From assembly GCA_039984715.1 (NCBI GenBank), contig JBDWUA010000014.1, forward strand, positions 248,001-312,000: a DNA stretch of 64,000 bases. Direction: 5' to 3'. Positions 7,524 to 16,831 of this stretch are shown here, piece after piece (the stretch's first letter is position 1; the number at the start of each line of letters is the position of its first letter). The notes under the pieces are model-generated. The model was given only the letters and a program-made list of their open reading frames with translations, searched no databases and was not told where the DNA came from. This DNA is from JABSSA01 sp039984715. GTDB taxonomy: Bacteria; Pseudomonadota; Alphaproteobacteria; Rhodobacterales; Rhodobacteraceae. Both the position numbers and the translations under genes were made by a program.

Positions 7524-9935
7524 TTATCCCCTAAGCCGCGCGCCCTTTGGATCAAACGGCGGTTCATTCAATATGCGGGCCTGATGCGCGCGCCCTAGAA
7601 CCATAACATCAACTGTATCCCCAGCTGTCGCACCGTTCACGTATCCCAGTGCGAGGCTTTTCCCGACACTGTAACCATATGCACCCGAAGTCACGCGTCC
7701 GATCCCAATGCCGTCTTTGAATATCGGCTCGCCCCCCGTTGCATCCGCGTTTGATGCACCCGTCTGAGCGTGATCAAGCTCTAACAAGACCAAATGTTCA
7801 CGTGGTTCGTTCTGCAAGACCGCAACAACAGAGTCCTTATGCAGGAAATCCTTGTCCAGTTTGCAAAGCCGATCCAGACCGACTTCTTGGGGCCAGTATT
7901 CTGGGCTGTATTCGCGGCTCCATGATCCGTATCCCTTTTCGATACGCAAACTCATCAATGCGCGGCTTCCAACAGGACCTGCCCCAATCGCACGTCCTTC
8001 TTCGACTAACGCGATATAAAGCTTTTCCTGATCTTCTGCAGCGCAATGCAATTCCCAACCAAGATCACCCGTGAATGACACACGAAGGGCCATAACAGTG
8101 ATACCTGCCAACTGGATCCACGCACTTTGCATGAAAGCAAAGTCATCAGACGACAACGAACAATTGGTCATGCGTTGGAGCATTTCTCGCGACGCAGGGC
8201 CCGCAACGTTGAAGCCACAAAAAGCCTCTGTCAGGGTTTCAAAGGACGTCCCCGTGGGCAAAGGCACCTTTTTGAAGAACCGGTGATGATACCGTTCCGC
8301 CATTCCGGACCCGATGACCCAAAATTCGTCTGGGGCCAGCCGCGTAACCGTAAAATCACCCGCAATTCCGCCGCGTTTGCTGATCAATGGCGTGAGGCAA
8401 GATTTCCCAATTGATTTTGGCATACGGTTGGCAAAAACCGCGTTTAGCCAATCTTCGGCCCCGGCCCCTTTGACGCGGTATTTGGCAAAATTCGAAATGT
8501 CGATGATGCCCGCACGATCGCGCAGCATTCGACATTCATCACCGACAACAGACCACCAAGGCTGGCGGGTGAACCCGGCCGTATCGGCAACATCCCCGAA
8601 ATACAGCGGATGTTCCCAACCGCAATTCAGGCCAAACACAGCCCTCAACTGTTTTTGCACATCATACACCGGACGCTTTCGCACGGGGCGACCTGCTGCG
8701 CGTTCTTCGCCGGGAAAGTGGATTTTGAAACGGTTTGCATATTGATCGCCTACGCGGGCTTTGGTGAACGCTTTGCTCGCCCACGTACCAAATCGCGCCA
8801 CATCCCATGCAAACATGTCGTATTTCGTCTCACCTTCGACAATCCATTGCGCAGCCAAAAGCCCCATGCCACCCGATTGGGAAAAACCCGGAATGATCCC
8901 GTTGCAGCAGAAATAGTTTTCAAGCTCTGGAACAGGGCCAAACAAAACGTTGGAATCTGGTGACCAGATCATCGGGCCATTGATGACACGCTTGATACCC
9001 GCTGCGCCAACAGCAGGAACGCGTTCGATTGCGCGCATAATGTTGTCTTCAATGCGATCCAAATCATCTGCAAAAAGTTCGTGGCCAAACCCTTGCGGTG
9101 TTCCCTCTTCGGCCCAAAACCGCAGGTCTTTTTCATAAGCGCCAACCAGCAGGCCCTGTCCTTCTTGGCGCAGATAATATTCCCCGTCCCGATCCGCCAC
9201 AGAAGGCAGTCGACGATCCATTTGCGCAATATCTGCAATCGTCTCTGTCACGAAATACTGATGTTCGGTCGGTTGCAGCGGCAAGGTCAAACCGGCAAGT
9301 GCGGCGACCTCGCGCCCCCACAACCCAGCCGCATTGATAACCCAATCTGTTTGAATGTCCCCTTTGGGCGTCTTCACAATCCAGCTTCCGTTTGGTTGCT
9401 GTTCCGTCGCCGTCACAGGGGTAAATCGATAAATCTCAGCTCCATTTTGACGTGCCCCGATTGCATAAGCATTTGTGACCCCGGAAGGGTCCACATTGCC
9501 GCCATCGGGTTCCCACATGATGCAACGAATACCGTCGTAATCGACCAAGGGGTGCAAGCGTTCGGCTTCGTCCCGGCTGACTTCGTGAAAATTCATGCCA
9601 TACAGCTTGGCCTTGGCCGCTTGCAGCCGCAGTTGATGTTCTCGTGCCTCTGTCTGTGCAAGATACAAGGACCCCGGCTGGAAAACCCCGCATCCCTGCC
9701 CGGTCTCTGCCTCAAGCTCCTTGTACAGGTTCATCGTATAATGCTGAATTCGACTGATATTTGTGCTGTCATGCAAACCATGAATGTTTGCTGCTGCATG
9801 CCATGTCGACCCGGACGTCAGTTCGTCCCGTTCAAGCAAGACGACATCACGCCAACCCAGTTTGGTGAGGTGATACAGAATCGAACACCCAATGACTCCA
9901 CCGCCAATCACGACCGCTTGCGCGTGACTTTTCAT
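7524..9935 (-). CDS. FAD-dependent oxidase of the dimethylglycine/sarcosine dehydrogenase family
   Basis: An 803-residue enzyme that should oxidise an N-methylated amine and pass the one-carbon unit to tetrahydrofolate. It has an FAD-binding DAO domain (about 1-380, dinucleotide motif VVIGGGVIG at 8-16), a linker domain (about 390-445), a GcvT-like folate domain (about 450-700) and a C-terminal barrel (about 705-800). TSGSTWHAA holds the histidine that binds FAD covalently in dimethylglycine dehydrogenase. ATG 9935 has a strong AGGGAGAG site; GTG 9941 is less likely. A fragment of a related gene lies just upstream on the opposite strand. The exact substrate (dimethylglycine, sarcosine or other) is not decided by sequence. 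Confidence 0.85.
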   Translation of the reverse strand: MKSHAQAVVIGGGVIGCSILYHLTKLGWRDVVLLERDELTSGSTWHAAANIHGLHDSTNISRIQHYTMNLYKELEAETGQGCGVFQPGSLYLAQTEAREHQLRLQAAKAKLYGMNFHEVSRDEAERLHPLVDYDGIRCIMWEPDGGNVDPSGVTNAYAIGARQNGAEIYRFTPVTATEQQPNGSWIVKTPKGDIQTDWVINAAGLWGREVAALAGLTLPLQPTEHQYFVTETIADIAQMDRRLPSVADRDGEYYLRQEGQGLLVGAYEKDLRFWAEEGTPQGFGHELFADDLDRIEDNIMRAIERVPAVGAAGIKRVINGPMIWSPDSNVLFGPVPELENYFCCNGIIPGFSQSGGMGLLAAQWIVEGETKYDMFAWDVARFGTWASKAFTKARVGDQYANRFKIHFPGEERAAGRPVRKRPVYDVQKQLRAVFGLNCGWEHPLYFGDVADTAGFTRQPWWSVVGDECRMLRDRAGIIDISNFAKYRVKGAGAEDWLNAVFANRMPKSIGKSCLTPLISKRGGIAGDFTVTRLAPDEFWVIGSGMAERYHHRFFKKVPLPTGTSFETLTEAFCGFNVAGPASREMLQRMTNCSLSSDDFAFMQSAWIQLAGITVMALRVSFTGDLGWELHCAAEDQEKLYIALVEEGRAIGAGPVGSRALMSLRIEKGYGSWSREYSPEYWPQEVGLDRLCKLDKDFLHKDSVVAVLQNEPREHLVLLELDHAQTGASNADATGGEPIFKDGIGIGRVTSGAYGYSVGKSLALGYVNGATAGDTVDVMVLGRAHQARILNEPPFDPKGARLRG

Positions 9936-10097
9936 GGGCACTCTCCCTCGTGTTTTTCGCAGTTTGGCAGGTCACGGGGGGCTGAATTGCCCTAACGCGA
10001 CATCCTTCGTCGTTCTTGCGCCATCGTTTGCCATGCCCCTAGTCGGCCTCTCGGCGTTCATCCGGGAAAACCCAAACCTGTACTGAGCATCAGGTTT

Positions 10098-10400
10098 TTG
10101 AACACACCACCCGTACGTACACGGTGGATGGCGGGACGCGCATGCGTTTTCACCGTTGATGTAAACGAAGCGGACGTGTCGAAATACGGGTCGATTTGGT
10201 TGGATGGTAAAGGTGTTGGGTTTTGCACATCAGGCGGGTATTCACATTATGCACAAACATCCAACGCACAAGGGTTCATGCCCTCGGATCGGATCGTTGA
10301 TGGATTGGACGTTGAGATCGAAATTCTGGGCCAAATGTGCAAAGCCCGGATGGTAACCAAGGCGTTGTTCGACCCAATCGGCGACCGCATGCGAGGCTAA
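10098..10400 (+). pseudogene. Relic: C-terminal fragment of a second dimethylglycine-dehydrogenase-like gene
   Basis: The frame encodes about 90 residues that match only the C-terminal barrel of GcvT/dimethylglycine dehydrogenase proteins: FTVDVNEADV, the DGKGVGFCTSGGYSHYAQ segment, and an ending KARMVTKALFDPIGDRMRG. Upstream, the same frame is open to a TAA at 9993 but encodes no recognisable family sequence, and no ribosome site precedes the nominal TTG start. I read it as the 3' remnant of a gene whose first ~700 codons were deleted. It ends one base before the start of mocA and supplies that gene's ribosome-binding region. Confidence 0.72.
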
Positions 10401-10401
10401 G

Positions 10402-11007
10402 ATGGCAAGTTCGGCTCATATATTAATTCTTGCTGCCGGCACATCGTCCCGGATGCGTGGCGGGGACAAATTGCTTGAAACCATCGACGGTGTGCCTTTG
10501 CTTCGGATCGTCGCACAACGGGCTTTGGCGACGGGATGTCCGGTTACAATCGCCCTGCCCGTTTTTCCACATGCACGATATGATGCTCTTGATGGGTTGG
10601 AAGTCGACCGATTGCCCATTCCCGGCGCGGAACAAGGCATGAGCGTGAGCCTGCGCGCGTCCGTCCAAGCCTTGCAGCACAAAGCAGAACGGTTGCTTTT
10701 GCTATTGGCAGATTTGCCCGAAATTACTACTGAACATCTTCAAATGGTTTTAGATGCCCCCAATTCCGCGCCAGATGCGTTGGTCTGGCGTGGTGCGACA
10801 GACGATGGTGCGCCGGGTCACCCTGTGCTGTTTGACCATTCATTGTTCCCCAATTTCGCAAATATTACGGGCGATAATGGCGCACAAAGTGTTGTTGCCG
10901 CGGCACGACCGGCTGTTCAACTTGTAACGCTAAATGGGATGGCCGCACGTCAGGATTTGGACACGCCGGAAGAATGGGCACGATGGCGTGCACTTAACGC
11001 CAAGTGA
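10402..11007 (+). CDS. mocA: MocA-like molybdenum cofactor nucleotidyltransferase
   Basis: 201 residues of the MobA/MocA NTP-transferase fold. The N-terminal motif LAAGTSSRMRGGDKLLE (about 11-27) is the nucleotide-binding signature, and LLADLPEI (about 99-106) holds the metal-binding Asp typical of MocA. The family transfers CMP or GMP to molybdopterin, often for xanthine-dehydrogenase-type enzymes; no such enzyme is in the window. The start lies just after the pseudogene's stop, with GAGGC as ribosome site. A strong hairpin terminator follows. The choice of MocA rather than another MobA-like nucleotidyltransferase is inferred. Confidence 0.75.
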   Translation: MASSAHILILAAGTSSRMRGGDKLLETIDGVPLLRIVAQRALATGCPVTIALPVFPHARYDALDGLEVDRLPIPGAEQGMSVSLRASVQALQHKAERLLLLLADLPEITTEHLQMVLDAPNSAPDALVWRGATDDGAPGHPVLFDHSLFPNFANITGDNGAQSVVAAARPAVQLVTLNGMAARQDLDTPEEWARWRALNAK

Positions 11008-11036
11008 ATGGTTTTCCATGACATCAAAACAAGAAA

Positions 11037-11065
11037 ACGGGGCAACCGACGCTGCCCCGTTTTTT
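11037..11065. terminator. Rho-independent terminator between mocA and the RTX gene
   Basis: Eight-base stem ACGGGGCA / TGCCCCGT (11037-11044 with 11053-11060), eight-base loop, then a run of T. On the minus strand the stem is followed by TTTTCTTGTTTT, so it may serve both convergent genes. Confidence 0.85.
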
Positions 11066-11120
11066 GCGCGCTCAGAAATACTCCGAGCGCGAGCTGCATA
11101 GCGAGTTCATAAGGATTTCG

Positions 11121-14100
11121 TCAGGATTTAAGAAGCGCTGCCTCGTGGCTTTTCAATATTCTGCGCGCCGCAATGAAGGTTTCGACACCAACACGTGTTT
11201 CCAATTCAGGGAAGAGTTCCAGAATTTCAGAACGTTGTTCTGCGCCAACACCGACCAGAGACATATCACCCGGTTGAAAGCTTTCGGTCCACGCACCGTC
11301 TGACAATATTACCTCGTGTTGGTCGAACATGATGTGAATGTAAGTCGTCTTGTGAACGTTGGCCCATTCAACGCCATCCATACCGATCAGATGCTTCGCG
11401 GACACCAGAACTTCTCGTTCTTCGAACAACAACTCTGCTTTTTCCGAAACCAACAATACTCGGTGATGCGGAGAAACCATCATATCGCGTTCTGGAAGAC
11501 CGCCACCCAAAGCGCCGCGTCGTATCATGACGGGTCGCAGATGCGGCGTTGCCGACAGTTCTGCTGGTGTCATTTCGCGTGCGCCAGTCCAACGAATTTC
11601 TTGCATTCCATTGTCACGAGTAATGACCAAGTCACCAACCTCGAGGTCTTCAACCCGGCGTTCCCCGCGTGGGGTCGCAATCAAAGTGCCCGGCGTGAAA
11701 CAAGGCACAACGCCGCCATCTGTGTTTAGAATGACTTCGATTTCTGTGAAATCAATGCGGCCAGTTTGATTTCCATCCGCATCAAAATAGGTGACAAAAC
11801 CGTCGTGACCATTGCCGTTTGAATCCGGCCCGGTGAACGTTATGTCAGTCGACCCACCATCCAAGACCGAACCGCGCAGATCCAGAACGTCTTTGTCCTC
11901 GCCACTTGATCCGCCATCGATCGTGTCGCCAGCGTTGACATTTACAAACACATCCGCGTCGCCGCCACCGGACAAGCTGTCATCGCCTGTACCGCCATCG
12001 ATCAAGTCTGCGCCTGCACCACCCTCAACAGTGTCATTGCCTTGGCCACCCAACAGAGTGTCTTGGCCAGAACCACCAAGGATCAGGTCATCGTCAATTT
12101 CACCATCGATGAAATCATTGCCTGCGCCACCATCCAGAACATCGTCATCATCCGCACCAAAGACAACATCGTCGCCATCACCTGCATTGACCGTATCACG
12201 CCCATTTCCGGGACGTAGGTCAGGCCCAAGTGGGTTTGAACCATCATCTTCGATATTCAGGAAATCAAGACCAAGGCTTGGGTCGTTTCCGGCATAGATC
12301 GTATCAGCGCCTTCGCCGCCTTCGATCAAATCGCTTCCTTGGCCGCCAACGATGATATCGTCACCATCGTCGCCTGAAATCTCGTCATCGTCGATACCAC
12401 CGTCGATAACGTCATTTCCGTCACCGCCAACGATAGTGTCGCGATCATCGCCCGTTGAAATGGTGTCGTTGCCCGATCCGCCATCCACTGAATCGCGATC
12501 ATTTTCGGGGTCAGTATCAGCTGTGAAGAAGCCGGGATAATCAACGTCAGGGGCAAGGTCGCCATTGCCGGTAATGATCAAATCATCATCATCGCCGCCA
12601 TCAACTGTATCAGATCCGTCACCCCCAATTAACGTGTCGTCGCCCTCTTGGCCCAGCAAAACGTCGTCGCCGGAACCACCGTCAACATCGTCGTCACCCG
12701 TACCGGCATCGACATCGTCGTCGCCGTCACCTGCAATGATTGTATCGTTCCCACCACCAGCTTGGATGACGTCATCATCAGGACCGGCGCCGGGCAAAAT
12801 TGCATCACCATTGTCGACGCGGTCCCCTTGAGGGTCGCCTACGTAACCATCATCAATGACTTCGCCTGCGTCTGTTCCAGACACAATCCCATCAAGCGGT
12901 TCATCCGTGACCGTTATCGTTACTTCGGCCGTATCCTGAAGACCACTTGGATCTTCAACGGTGTATGTGACAGTCGTTTGTCCTTCAAAACCAGGCGTCG
13001 GATCAAACGTCACCGTGCCGTCAGGATTGATGACAACATCACCATCCGGGCTTGTTGCCGAAACAACAGTCAGCGCATCGCCATCCGGATCGCTGTCATT
13101 GGCCAGAACATCGATGTCCACAGCCGTATCAAACGAAGTCGTCGCAACATCGTCCGCCGCGACCGGAGCGTCGTCAACCGGATTGACTGCGACAGAGACC
13201 GACCCCGTGTCTTCGTTCCCGTTTGGGTCCGTGACGGTGTAGGTGATGGTCGTGTCACCGTTAAAGTCCGCGTCAGGCGTAAAGGTCAACGTGCCGTCTG
13301 GATTGATCGTGACTGTGCCATCTGGGCTGGTTGCCGAAGTAACCGTCAGCGTATCCCCGTCCGGGTCACTGTCGTTGGTCAATACGTCAATCTCAACCGG
13401 CGTGTCTTCATCCGTCGTCGCAACATCGTCTGCGGCGACCGGAGCATCGTCAACCGGATTGACTGTGACAGCAACCGACCCTGTGTCTTCGTTCCCGTTC
13501 GGGTCTGTAACGGTGTAGGTAATGGTCGTTTCACCGTTGAAATCCGCATCGGGTGTAAAGGTCAACGTGCCGTCTGGATTGATCGTGACCGTACCATCGG
13601 GGCTAGATGCCGTGGTCACCGTCAGCGTATCCCCATCAGGGTCACTGTCATTGGTCAATACGTCAATCTCAACCGGAGTGTCTTCGTCCGTCGTCGCAGT
13701 GTCATCCGCGGCAACCGGAGCATCGTCAATCGGGTTGACTGTGACAGCAACCGACCCTGTGTCTTCGTTCCCGTTCGGGTCTGTGACGGTGTAGGTAATG
13801 GTCGTTTCACCGTTGAAATCCGCATCGGGTGTAAAGGTCAACGTGCCGTCTGGATTGATCGTGACCGTACCATCTGGGCTGGTTGCCGTGGTCACTGTCA
13901 GCGTATCCCCGTCAGGGTCACTGTCGTTGGTCAATACGTCAATCTCAACCGGCGTGTCTTCGTCCGTCGTCGCGACGTCATCCGCGGCGACCGGAGCTTG
14001 GCCGATATTGTTACCAATGACTTCTTCAATCTCGGTGAACGTAATCGTTTCGCCTGTTGGCGATCCGTCTTGGTGGACAAAAACGACGGTTCCGTCGATA

Positions 14101-15848
14101 CCGTTGCCATTGCTGTCTGGCGTCACGTTATCGAGGTAAAAGAGCCCCTGACCCGTCAGATCAAGAATGTCGTAGTCATCCCCGCCTGCGCCACCTGTCA
14201 CGGTGTCACCAGCGCCGCCAAGGATCAGATCGGCGTCATCGCCACCGTCGACGAAATCAGCGCCGTCCCCGCCGATCAGAGTGTCTTGGCCAGCATCACC
14301 AAACAGTTGATCATCGCCGTCGCCGCCATCAATGCTGTCATCGCCGACCGTTTCAGCATCCAAAAGAGCATCAAAATACACATCGGTAATGTTGATGCCA
14401 GAATTCTGCGCTTCGTTCTGATCATGTTCAATCACAATCCGGGAAACTGGGCCCGGAATGCTGACCAATACAGAGTAATCTTCGTCCGTATCCGGGCTAA
14501 ATCCACCGTCGCTGTCTGCTGTGTCCGCACCAGACACGCCGTCTGTGTCCGACAAGGTGACTTCATCACCTCCGGTCAATTCAATTTGGATCGGATTTCC
14601 AGCTGCATCAAACGCAGTGACGCGGACTACACCACCGCCATCCACATCATTGATTCGAAAAGAAACATCCGACACAGGGCGATCAAAATCCAACGCATAG
14701 TCGGCTTGATTGCCTTGCCCTTTCGTAACACTACTTAGCGAGCTGTTTGCGTCAGCCGCGCTGCCATCCGTGACGATATCGTCAACCAATTGGTCAGAAT
14801 CAGCCAGTTGCGTGGCGGAATTCCCGGTTTCTTGCAGTGTTGTGAACGTAACATTTACGTTTCCGGTGTTTTGGACAAACCCTTCTGGAATGGCGCCAGT
14901 TGGTGCCAAGTCCCATTCAAAGCTTTCGCGCGTTGTTTCGCCGGTACTATCGCCATAAAGGACATCATCGTCGTCGCCGCCAAAGACTTCGTCATCACCC
15001 GCACCTGCAAACACAGTGTCATCACCGTCACCGGCCAAAATGATATCGTCATCACCGGTTTCACCCGACAATAATGCGTCATTGGCATCAACGAGGTCGC
15101 CCTCAGGATCACCCAAATAATCGGCATCGATCACATCGCTAGCGCCTGTACCCGAAACAATTCCGTCACCCACTGGCGGCGCATTGTTCACGTCGATGTC
15201 GTAAATTGCGACATAGTCGATGGAGCCATTGAAAAAATGGTCGTATTTTCCATCGTCAACTTCACGCGCACCAAAGGTAAAGTTTTCGTCGTCGTTGTCG
15301 CCAATGTCCAAGGTCAGTCCAGTAACATCGGACGCAATAGTCTGCGTTTCATTTGTCGTTAAGTTCGTGACCGTGAACTGGGATCCGGTGTTCACATCCC
15401 ACGAATAAACGACGTTGATCTTGTCACCGGGGGATGAAAATCCATCCTCTGTCCGCTGCGTTGATTCAGTGCCGGGCAAACAATGAATGACCTCGACGCT
15501 GCCGCTTTGCGTGACTTGAATGCCAAAGTAACCTTCGTCGGCCAAGTCCTTGTATTCACCACGGTTTACAATGGTATCCGGGGACGTTCCGATATGCGCG
15601 TCTTGCGTAAACTGCACTTCAATTGTGCCAACATTCAAATCAAACGGATCATCGTCGCCAGACACATCAAAGTAATCGCGATTGCCATCTGTGATCAGTT
15701 GATCGCCGGACGCAAAGGCATCACCTTCAAAGTGACCGTTTTGGGCAACGCCATCGGCCAATCCCGTGTCTTGATTGCTTTCAGAACTTTGGAAATCCCA
15801 AAGACCCACCAGATTTTGCGCGAACGGATTACTAAAATTATTCGTCAC
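11121..15848 (-). CDS. Giant secreted LamG / RTX / cadherin-like / Hint protein, 1575 residues
   Basis: Probably a calcium-binding extracellular or surface protein. In order: a LamG-like sandwich (about 1-222), RTX nonapeptide block 1 (230-305), an unassigned beta-rich region (305-495), RTX block 2 (495-567), four cadherin-like repeats of 92 residues (about 615-985), a long RTX block 3 (985-1310, GGxGxDxL type), and a Hint domain (about 1382-1530, beginning CFTPGTLIATPRGERRV). No Sec signal is seen, consistent with type I export of RTX proteins. The start is GTG 15848 with a GGGAG site. Hint domains cleave or splice themselves; here the domain is C-terminal, so autocleavage is possible but unproven. 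No adjacent ABC exporter is present. Acidic composition fits calcium binding. Confidence 0.88.
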   Translation of the reverse strand: MTNNFSNPFAQNLVGLWDFQSSESNQDTGLADGVAQNGHFEGDAFASGDQLITDGNRDYFDVSGDDDPFDLNVGTIEVQFTQDAHIGTSPDTIVNRGEYKDLADEGYFGIQVTQSGSVEVIHCLPGTESTQRTEDGFSSPGDKINVVYSWDVNTGSQFTVTNLTTNETQTIASDVTGLTLDIGDNDDENFTFGAREVDDGKYDHFFNGSIDYVAIYDIDVNNAPPVGDGIVSGTGASDVIDADYLGDPEGDLVDANDALLSGETGDDDIILAGDGDDTVFAGAGDDEVFGGDDDDVLYGDSTGETTRESFEWDLAPTGAIPEGFVQNTGNVNVTFTTLQETGNSATQLADSDQLVDDIVTDGSAADANSSLSSVTKGQGNQADYALDFDRPVSDVSFRINDVDGGGVVRVTAFDAAGNPIQIELTGGDEVTLSDTDGVSGADTADSDGGFSPDTDEDYSVLVSIPGPVSRIVIEHDQNEAQNSGINITDVYFDALLDAETVGDDSIDGGDGDDQLFGDAGQDTLIGGDGADFVDGGDDADLILGGAGDTVTGGAGGDDYDILDLTGQGLFYLDNVTPDSNGNGIDGTVVFVHQDGSPTGETITFTEIEEVIGNNIGQAPVAADDVATTDEDTPVEIDVLTNDSDPDGDTLTVTTATSPDGTVTINPDGTLTFTPDADFNGETTITYTVTDPNGNEDTGSVAVTVNPIDDAPVAADDTATTDEDTPVEIDVLTNDSDPDGDTLTVTTASSPDGTVTINPDGTLTFTPDADFNGETTITYTVTDPNGNEDTGSVAVTVNPVDDAPVAADDVATTDEDTPVEIDVLTNDSDPDGDTLTVTSATSPDGTVTINPDGTLTFTPDADFNGDTTITYTVTDPNGNEDTGSVSVAVNPVDDAPVAADDVATTSFDTAVDIDVLANDSDPDGDALTVVSATSPDGDVVINPDGTVTFDPTPGFEGQTTVTYTVEDPSGLQDTAEVTITVTDEPLDGIVSGTDAGEVIDDGYVGDPQGDRVDNGDAILPGAGPDDDVIQAGGGNDTIIAGDGDDDVDAGTGDDDVDGGSGDDVLLGQEGDDTLIGGDGSDTVDGGDDDDLIITGNGDLAPDVDYPGFFTADTDPENDRDSVDGGSGNDTISTGDDRDTIVGGDGNDVIDGGIDDDEISGDDGDDIIVGGQGSDLIEGGEGADTIYAGNDPSLGLDFLNIEDDGSNPLGPDLRPGNGRDTVNAGDGDDVVFGADDDDVLDGGAGNDFIDGEIDDDLILGGSGQDTLLGGQGNDTVEGGAGADLIDGGTGDDSLSGGGDADVFVNVNAGDTIDGGSSGEDKDVLDLRGSVLDGGSTDITFTGPDSNGNGHDGFVTYFDADGNQTGRIDFTEIEVILNTDGGVVPCFTPGTLIATPRGERRVEDLEVGDLVITRDNGMQEIRWTGAREMTPAELSATPHLRPVMIRRGALGGGLPERDMMVSPHHRVLLVSEKAELLFEEREVLVSAKHLIGMDGVEWANVHKTTYIHIMFDQHEVILSDGAWTESFQPGDMSLVGVGAEQRSEILELFPELETRVGVETFIAARRILKSHEAALLKS
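13161..13988. repeat. Three near-identical 276-bp tandem repeats
   Basis: Units at 13161-13436, 13437-13712 and 13713-13988 are very similar at DNA level and encode 92-residue cadherin-like repeats (DEDTPVEIDVLTNDSDPDG is shared). A fourth, more diverged copy lies at about 12885-13160. The near identity points to recent duplication or gene conversion. Confidence 0.92.
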
Positions 15849-16659
15849 CGCAATCGTCTCCCATCAAAAATACGCACGCAAAAAACCGCACGCACACCAA
15901 AAACTCATTACCCACACAACAAGCGCGGATCGGAACCAAAGGAACCGCGGATACTTCGATCAAAGGTGATGTCCGTTCGAGCCTCTCCAAGCTGCACACA
16001 CCAGCCCGGCGCGTTTTCGCGCAAAAAAAGACGCTCGCACAGACATCACATCAATCTTGATGCAGCACCGTGCGGTCGCCCCCGACCTTAAACATCACCC
16101 CCCAGTTGGGCTCCTGATATCTACGATCTGACCGAGCCTAAACAAAGTGGAAAATGTCAACTTTTTGCCCTAAATTTGTTCTTCGGTTAACGTTTGGTTA
16201 AGCTGTCTACCAATCCGTGGTTGAATCACGCTTTCGCAATACTCCGAGAATTTATATAGCAACGGTTGAAATTCCAAAAATTATGTCATTGGTTTTGTTT
16301 GATAAAATTCTCATTCACGCCAGGGTTGTTGTCAGTGGATGTACCCTAAAATGGGACATTCTACCTTACCTAGAACGCCTCAATTCCACTGTCACAATTC
16401 GGTAAAACCACCAAAACGTTGTTCACGATTCAGGATCAATCTTAGTGACTTGGGGCAATAAGTGAATTTAGTTTGCTATTTTGGACACAATGTCACGAAT
16501 CGAACGGCGAGAATGTGCCGACATTAAGGCGAATCTGTTCGCCTTCCAAAACCATAATTTGCAAACGCAGCAATCCAAACGACTCGCCCGGCCGGTTTGC
16601 TAGAATCTGCGTTCTGATGGGATCAGTAAGTTTGCGTGCAAGGCCTACTGAAGAGCCTT
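15849..16659. other. 811-base non-coding stretch upstream of the RTX gene
   Basis: No convincing gene is seen on either strand. The RTX gene's leader begins here. A minus-strand TTGACA (16160-16155) could be a -35 element about 300 bases upstream of the GTG start, but no good -10 was found. The part from about 16200 to 16500 is visibly A+T rich. An 8-base hairpin AAGGCGAA/TTCGCCTT lies at 16526-16545, downstream of tRNA-Leu, but lacks a T run. The long leader suggests the RTX gene is under elaborate control. Confidence 0.5.
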
Positions 16660-16745
16660 TGGTACCCAAGGCCGGACTCGAACCGGCACGTCCGTTAGGA
16701 CGGGGGATTTTGAATCCCCTGCGTCTACCATTCCGCCACTTGGGC
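16660..16745 (-). tRNA. tRNA-Leu (CAA anticodon)
   Basis: An 86-base class II tRNA. The acceptor arm GCCCAAG pairs with CTTGGGT, followed by A and an encoded CCA. The anticodon stem GGGGA/TCCCC holds the loop TTCAAAA, giving anticodon CAA. The T arm GCCGGTTCGAGTCCGGC is standard, and there is a long variable arm (CGTCC TAAC GGACG). It reads UUG leucine codons. Confidence 0.96.
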
Positions 16746-16831
16746 ACGCACCGCCTCCATAATCATGTGTGCGGCGGACGTCCAGAGGCAAAATGCTTGA
16801 CGATGAGACTGACCTATGGTCTGCCGCCTTC

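Noticed and set aside
9081..9995. A 304-residue plus-strand open frame
   Set aside because: It lies antisense to the amine oxidase, which has a complete and well-supported domain structure.
11121..11710. Splicing intein
   Set aside because: The Hint domain is at the protein's C-terminus with no C-extein, so it is not a standard intein.
13161..13988. CRISPR-like repeat array
   Set aside because: The 276-bp repeats are coding, in frame and directly tandem, with no spacers.
12648..14738. A 696-residue plus-strand open frame
   Set aside because: It is antisense to the repetitive, acidic RTX/cadherin coding region, whose skewed codons leave the opposite strand open; it shows no domain and no ribosome site.
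16526..16545. Terminator of tRNA-Leu
   Set aside because: 8-base stem but no T run on the minus strand and more than 110 bases past the tRNA.
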